This document shows, in pieces, positions 18,207 through 22,853 of a stretch of DNA of 22,853 bases. How positions within the stretch are numbered: the first letter of the stretch is position 1; the number at the start of each line of letters is the position of its first letter. The DNA comes from Chara braunii (taxonomy: Eukaryota; Streptophyta; Charophyceae; Charales; Characeae), in NCBI GenBank assembly GCA_003427395.1, contig BFEA01000635.1, forward strand, positions 188,465 through 211,317, read 5' to 3'. Below the pieces are notes generated by a model. The model saw only the letters and a program-made list of their open reading frames with translations, ran no database searches and had not been told where the DNA came from. Both the position numbers and the translations under genes were made by a program.

Positions 18207-19268
18207 TCATTTCCTAAGTGGCTCCAAGTTCACGTGTGCTTCAAATCTTAAATCAAACTTATTTTTTGTCGCTTGCAAAACCAGGGCGGATATCCTTGTA
18301 AGGGTATTTGCACCGACAATGGTTTTGCCACTCTGCAATGTCGCGTGGATGACGCGATAATCCGAGCAGTGACGGTACTGAGTGCGATATGCGTCGATCA
18401 CCGAGTGATCAACAGTGGTGATAGAGATGACAACAAGATGGATGGGTTCTTGATTGTGATCAGGACGACGAGACAAGGCATCGGCGACGCGGTTCGTTTC
18501 ACCCTTGATGGGCTGAGTGATGAAACTGAACCCGGATAAGTCACGCCAGCAACGTGCCTGTCGAGGGGAAAGTTTGGGCTTCGTGAGGAAAGCCTGGACA
18601 ACTGAGTTGTCCGTGCGCACCGTGAAGGGTGCCCCGTGCAGGTAATGATGCCAATGCCGGATAAGATAAACTACTCCGAGAACCTCGCGTTCATTGGCAG
18701 TGTAGTTTATCTTGGCAGACAGTAGCTGACGGGAGTAGAAGGCGATCGGGCAATCCCTAGCACGAGCCTCGACAGTCCCATCCTCCGCGATGGTCAGGAA
18801 GTAAGTAACGGGGGGACTGTCAGTGGATGGAAGTGGTGGGAGGGTAGGCGTCAGTCGGGAAGCAGTATCAGCAGGAGGGGGGGGGGAAGGAGGAACATGG
18901 GGATAAGGTGAATCGGGAGGAGAGGGAAACACCTGAGAAAGTACTGCTTCTACGACAAAATCTGGCGCATCGGTGGTGACGATGAAGGGGCGATCAAAAT
19001 CGGGGAGGGGAAGAACCGACGCACAAGTCACTGCCTTCTTGAGGGCGTGAAAAACATCCTTGCAGAGGGATGTTCAAAACCATGGTGGGTTCTTCCGGAG
19101 GAGGGTGGAGGTAAGGACGTAGGAATACGTAGCGTATCCCCGGATGAAATTACTATAGTAACTAGTGAGACCTAAAAAATTGCCAAGCTTCTTGGCAGAT
19201 GTGGGGACAGGCCACTCTGCAATAGCAGTGATCTTCACGTCGTCCATGTGAAGACCCTGGTCACACAT
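18207..19268 (-). pseudogene. gypsy RT-connection and RNase H, with proline-rich insert
   Basis: The first piece (19268-19074) carries GLHMDDVKITAIAEWPVP and LGNFLGLTSYYSNFIRGYA, the gypsy RT thumb/tether to RNase H. A stop lies between it and 19031. From 19031 come LPDFDRPFIVTTDAP (Asp 21), NYTANEREVLGVV (Glu 116), FTVRTDNSVVQAF (Asp 141) and ETNRVADALSRRP (Asp 184), so all four RNase H acidic residues are kept. Between VLSQ (residue 33) and CPIAFYSRQL (residue 94) sit about 60 extra residues, very rich in Pro and Ser, where the family normally has a short loop. The frame ends at 18207 in the spacer that normally precedes the integrase zinc domain. RNase H removes RNA from the RNA:DNA hybrid during replication of the element. 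Confidence 0.88.
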
Positions 19269-19332
19269 GTAGTGTCATAGGAAGTCCACTTTGCTCTGGG
19301 CAAAGCGGCATTTACTAAGCTTGGCATAGAAG

Positions 19333-19992
19333 TCATGCTTGCGTAAGTGCCGTAGGACATTGTGGAGGTGTCTGAGAATCTAAGGTACGACTGTAGACCA
19401 GGATGTCGTCCAGGTATACGAGAACGTATTCTTCAAGGATGTCCCTGAAGAGGTCGTTCATCACTGTCTGAAACGTGGCGGGTGCATTGGTGAGGCCGAA
19501 TGGCATCACCGTGAACTTGTAGTGGCCGAAGCGCGACCGAAAGGTGGTCTTCGGTTGGTCCTCTGTGGCTACGCGGATCTGGTGGTAACCGCTACGAAGA
19601 TCGATCTTCGTGAAGAAGCGGTTGTCTGCCAGACGGTCAAACAACTCATCCGCGCAAGGCATGGGGTAGCTGTTCTTAACCGTGTAACGGTTAAGGCCGC
19701 GGTAGTCAATGCAGAGGTGAAGAGTTTCGTCCACTTTGCGAGCAAAGAGGACGGGTGCACCCCAAGGGGAGTTACTCGGTTTAATGAAACCCAGGCGAAG
19801 AAGCTCCTCAAGTTGACGCTTGAGTTCCGTCGCCTCTGGAATTGAGAGTCCGTATGGTGCCTGATGGCGGACACGATAGTCAGGCACGAGCTGGATAGAA
19901 TGCTCAACACTACGCATGAGAGGGATCCCGCTGTATGAGAAATATGGGGGGAGAACGTCGTGGTACTCGAATCAAATCGTGAACGGCGGACT
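19333..19992 (-). pseudogene. gypsy reverse transcriptase domain
   Basis: From 19917: [16 protein letters not shown], then [53 protein letters not shown] (catalytic Asp 106), [16 protein letters not shown] and [13 protein letters not shown] (catalytic Asp 170 and 171). The polymerase active site is intact. After YSRTL (about 19380) the frame shifts: the expected continuation [22 protein letters not shown] is in the next frame and runs to a TGA at about 19273, where a Gly is normally found (FLGH). Upstream, 19992-19918 shows the usual pre-RT linker words split over two frames, so there are small indels there too. Copies element RNA into DNA in the intact family. Confidence 0.93.
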
Positions 19993-21141
19993 CTAAGTCA
20001 TCCGTGAACCGCATGAGTTCCTCAACGTCTGCGTTGGCACGAGACGTATGGGTGGACTTGGCAGTGAATGACGAAGGGACCTGGGATGTCGAGGGGGTTT
20101 CTGCAGGATGACGGTGGATGTGGAGATGGGAGCCGCGAAGATGGAGGAAGGGTCAGGGGGATCAGGTTCTAATGAGATGAGGTCAACCTCAGGACAGAGT
20201 GGATCGTAGCGAAGAAGATCCATGACGTTCACTGAGTAGAACGTGACGTTCTCCTGTCGTATGAAGTGAGCAAACTGATAAGGAGAAGTGAAGACGATGT
20301 CTGGGTGGGGCCCAAAGGGACGAGGGTCTTGGGGAGGTGGGTCTGGAGGGGTATGGCCCGTGGTTCCAATGAAGAGGACTCGATGGGTTTGACCACACCT
20401 CGCTTTGAGAACGAGTGTCTCAGTCGCCCATTCGGCCTCTGTGCCACGGAACCGGCGAGACCAGAGAGTGCCAAGGATAAAGTCGTTCCCGGTCTTCAGC
20501 ACGTCGAAGTATGCGGAGGAATAGTAGCGCCGAGGCGGCTGGGTACTATCCGATGGTTGGAGGGTGAGGAAGAAGTGGAGATCGGGGACCGTCTGATCGA
20601 AGAAGTGTTGTGTCTTGTTATCCCCGAGGGTAACGGGGATAGAAGAGCGAGACCCAGAGGTAGCTAGGCGGGATTCCTCCACCAGGCGAGGGTGAACGAA
20701 GTCTCCCTGCGAGTCGGAGTCCCATAATGCGTGGTACACCCTCGTAGATGTCCTTAGGCGAATAGGGATAATGGGGAGGGTGCGATCAGGGTCAGAGAGC
20801 AGAGCGAGAAGACGACGTAGGACATTTACATGTCTCGTGAGTCGCTCCTGGCGAGTCTGAAGGATGCTCAAATCCAGCAGAGATGACACAATGTCATCGC
20901 GAGTTACCAACTGGGCATTACAATGAGTTGTGTGAATGGCGTGACGCGTTGGAAGTCTCGGAAGGGAAGGACTAGATGCGGGGGTTTGCTGTGGGGCAGA
21001 CGGTACCTCGACACACGGTGGGGCAAAGGGCACTGCGTTTATTGTGTCCTGAGGATCCTCTGGTGGGGTAACCAAAGGGGCAAACTGCGACTCGGTGGTC
21101 GGGAAGCCGACTACGTGCAAGGCCTCAGCGGTACATTGCAC
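19993..21141 (-). pseudogene. gypsy protease and linker region
   Basis: This is an open stretch of 382 codons between gag and RT, in the RT frame. The protease core is recognised by HALWDSDSQGDFVHPRLV (residues about 138-154), which aligns with the retropepsin ALxDSGAxxxF motif, and by DFILGTLW (220-227), which aligns with the DxILGxDWL motif. The canonical Asp-Ser-Gly is here Asp-Ser-Asp, so the active-site Gly is replaced. The first ~120 residues are Pro/Ser/Thr-rich with a Leu/Arg-rich helical segment (about 84-116) and are not recognised. The last ~120 residues are a Pro-rich linker. The family protease cuts the polyprotein into mature parts. Confidence 0.7.
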
Positions 21142-21146
21142 CGTGG

Positions 21147-22541
21147 CTAGCTGGGTGGGGTTGGCCGGGCGGGGCCAGGGGGGGACTGAGAGCGGCGCTG
21201 ACGAGAGATGTCAGCATAGTGTCGATCGAGGGCGGCATGGTATGAACACCGTGAGGAGGTGTGTCCATCCTGGTGGCAACGAAGACAACCGCGACGGGCC
21301 TTGAGGGCGGCACGCTCCTCAAGGGATAGAGCTATGCGAGGAGGGACAAAACCCTGCGAGAGGTCTATTTGGGGAACCGTGATCGTGCGGGCGCCAGCCT
21401 GTGCAACCCGACTGCGTGCACGACCCATGGCGAACATGGTCATTTGCAGGCGCCCGGCCACCGGGACAGTGTCATCATCCAAGTGATACTGACCGACGTC
21501 TCGGAGCTCGATGTCCTCGGGGGCGTCCCCAAGGGTCGGGTCAAGCTCGGCCAAGGTGTCCTTGCCGTACTCCAGAGAACTGTACCGCCGAGAGAATGAA
21601 GCTCCAGGTCGAGCTAGTCGACGAAAGCGGTCGGCGAAGGAGGATCGACCGCGAGTAGCACCGTGTGACTGGGTGGCGGTGGCGGTGGATCACGAAGAAG
21701 ATGGGTTGTCAGAGAATCGACTCCACATCTACTGGTACTGTCGAGAAGCCTCATAGGCCTGCTCTGAGCAGGCGAAGCCCTATCGCCAGAGCTCGATGCG
21801 GTAGTCAGTCGAAAGACTGACTACGAACCTGTTGGTCAAAAGGACCTCAGGTGGAAGTGCCTCATCGCAAATGAGGCGAGCGTCCTGAAACACTCTGATG
21901 TGACGCTCAAGATTGGCTGGTGCGGAGGACCCTCGCCACTGCGTCTGGGCGACCCGATCTAAGGCGTCGGTCGCATCGTGGAGAGTGCTGTAGCGGTCAT
22001 GGAGGAACGCGGTAAAATCTGCGAGAGTAGGAGCCTCACCTGCTCGAGTACGATGGGAATAATAGCTCTCCCATGCAGAGAACGCGCTGCCTCGCAATTT
22101 AGCTGTGAGCGCGGAGCACCACAACGCCGGGCTAGTGTCAGTCAACGCGCGTGTGGCAGCCTGCAACCAGTGCGACACACACATTGTACCATCGAAGCCG
22201 GGTATGTCCGACAAACGCACAAGGGTGGGACCGCTGTGCTGACGACGAGGGGAGAGAGGTCGAGGGGCCTGCACTGCGGCGGCAAATGTCGAGGCCGGTG
22301 CAGTCGTGGAAGTGGTAGCAGGCTGAGAGTCGGGGCTGCTGGTGGAAGGTCCAGCAGGCGTGGAGGCAACAGCTGCAGCCGACTGTGACGGAGTAGGCCC
22401 TGGCTGTAGGCCAAGGCAGATAGAGGCCACGGCCTGGTCCCACAGGCCGAACTGGCAAATAGCCGAATAGGCCCTGGCTGTAGGCCAGGGCAGATAGAGG
22501 CCTGCTGCAGCGAGGCCTCGCGAGTGTGTTGCTCGTTTCAT
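21147..22541 (-). pseudogene. gypsy gag with CCHC zinc knuckle
   Basis: One minus-strand frame covers 22541-21147 but has stops at 21780 and in the interval down to 21554. The capsid-like core contains SDIPGFDGTMCVSHWLQAA, LRGSAFSAWESYY, TLADFTAFLHDRYST, VAQTQWRGSSAPANLERHI and VLLTNRFVVSLSTDYRIELW, the Retrotrans_gag pattern (G-F-DG, W, a tWxxF-like block, then L..Q..gs...y...F). Near the C-terminus a C-x2-C-x4-H-x4-C zinc knuckle (CLRCHQDGHTSSRC, about 21287-21246) binds RNA in the family. The first ~90 residues are Ala/Ser/Thr/Pro-rich. The Met at 22541 is only the first available start; a 35-bp direct repeat just inside may have altered the true N-terminus. The following protease frame starts six bases after the gag stop, in another frame. 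Confidence 0.83.
22394..22502. repeat. 35-bp direct repeat inside the gag 5' part
   Basis: TAGGCCCTGGCTGTAGGCCA begins at 22394 and again at 22468. Each is followed by nearly the same GGCAGATAGAGGCC, giving two 35-base copies with one mismatch, 74 bases apart. Because 74 is not a multiple of three, the two copies are read in different frames of the gag N-terminus, which suggests this part of the protein is either non-native or lies before the real start codon. Confidence 0.85.
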
Positions 22542-22853
22542 TTCATTTTTTTAACCGTGCGGTGAGGCCCTAAATCTTTCTGACGGCCGTCCATAATTTC
22601 CCTGTTTTGATGGTAGTGCGGCGAAGCCCACAGACAGGGGCTCGCCACACCACTGTCTAAAACACGTTTTTCAATAGGTTCTCTCTCTTTTTTTTTTTTT
22701 GAGAAAAGAAACACCTGAATGCTCATGAAAGGTAATTCCGGAGTCTTCTTCTGGTTTTTGTTTATCTCTGAATGTCCCTTACAAAAAGCTCTGAAGTAGC
22801 CTCAGTATACCCTTAGTTTCACTGTCATGAAATTTTCTGATGGTTTTTCTGAA
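22542..22853. other. right flank of the gypsy element, no LTR recognised
   Basis: In a minus-strand element this is where the primer-binding site and 5' LTR should begin. I see no stretch resembling the complement of a tRNA 3' end (none of the usual TGGTAnCAGAGC type) and no TG/CA terminus that I can pair with the left side. A 13-nt T-run lies at 22688-22700. The leader of LTR elements can exceed 300 bases, so the LTR may be outside the window. Confidence 0.4.

Larger units (their letters stand above)
18207..22541 (-). mobile_element. Ty3/gypsy LTR retrotransposon fossil, integrase end missing
   Basis: On the minus strand from right to left: gag core (22541-21780), zinc knuckle (about 21287-21246), aspartic protease (about 20721-20470), reverse transcriptase (19917 to about 19380), RT-connection (about 19375-19074) and RNase H (19031-18207). 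PR-RT-RH order with gypsy-type RT motifs places it in Ty3/gypsy (Metaviridae-type plant retrotransposons). Neither LTR is identified. Integrase and the 3' LTR are absent from the left end, and the 5' LTR is either beyond 22853 or lost. The gag part is in one frame, PR and RT in a second, and RNase H back in the first, with nonsense codons in each. It is a dead genomic copy. Confidence 0.88.

Noticed and set aside
18207-22541. Endogenous pararetrovirus instead of a retrotransposon
   Set aside because: Order gag-PR-RT-RNase H with a gag CCHC knuckle and no movement protein fits Ty3/gypsy elements. No integrase is seen, but the left end is truncated.

Overview
The window looks like nuclear DNA of a plant-lineage eukaryote. 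It is rich in transposable-element remains and simple repeats, and I find no intact host gene. A streptophyte alga such as Chara is my best guess, from a remembered resemblance of the Ty3/gypsy RNase H segment to charophyte elements; I could not test this. Evidence for a eukaryotic repeat landscape: long A/T homopolymers, (CT)n, (GT)n and (AAG)n/(GAG)n microsatellites, LINE and Ty3/gypsy reverse transcriptases, and no bacterial-style gene packing.

Layout, left to right. 1-320 is very GC-rich and non-coding. 720-803 is a (CT)n microsatellite broken by a perfect 38-bp Illumina Nextera mate-pair junction adapter (746-783), which is an assembly artefact. About 1.0-5.2 kb is AT-rich and gene-free, carrying two related GC-rich CGTACG islands, a 37-bp triplicate and one half of a diverged direct-repeat pair. 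About 5.3-7.7 kb is non-coding: hairpin-rich on the left, then strikingly A/C-skewed on the + strand, ending at a T19 run and a compound trinucleotide microsatellite (7801-7921). 8.0-8.4 kb holds a plus-strand LINE 3' end. 8.4-9.66 kb holds short palindromes, (GT)n, a 4 x 37-bp tandem and a ~200-bp tandem.

9674-15893 is a minus-strand LINE, read right to left: RT domain (15893-14385), then a ~2.55 kb foreign-looking block (11837-14382), then the C-terminal region with its zinc finger (about 11806-10288), then 3' UTR and a 41-nt poly(A) tail (T41 on +). 15.9-18.2 kb has a 56-bp tandem and a degenerate motif seen three times, but no recognisable gene. 18207-22541 is a minus-strand Ty3/gypsy fossil: gag, zinc knuckle, protease, RT and RNase H, with no integrase in the window. 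The last ~300 bases hold no feature beyond a T-run.

None of the element proteins can be made whole: all carry nonsense codons and frameshifts, and two catalytic sites are altered (LINE RT second Asp; gypsy protease Gly). I found no convincing new biological system. The items most worth following up are the adapter join, the nested LINE, the paired LINE 3' ends, a tiny poly(A) insertion with a 13-bp target duplication, and the GC islands. All repeat comparisons were made by eye.
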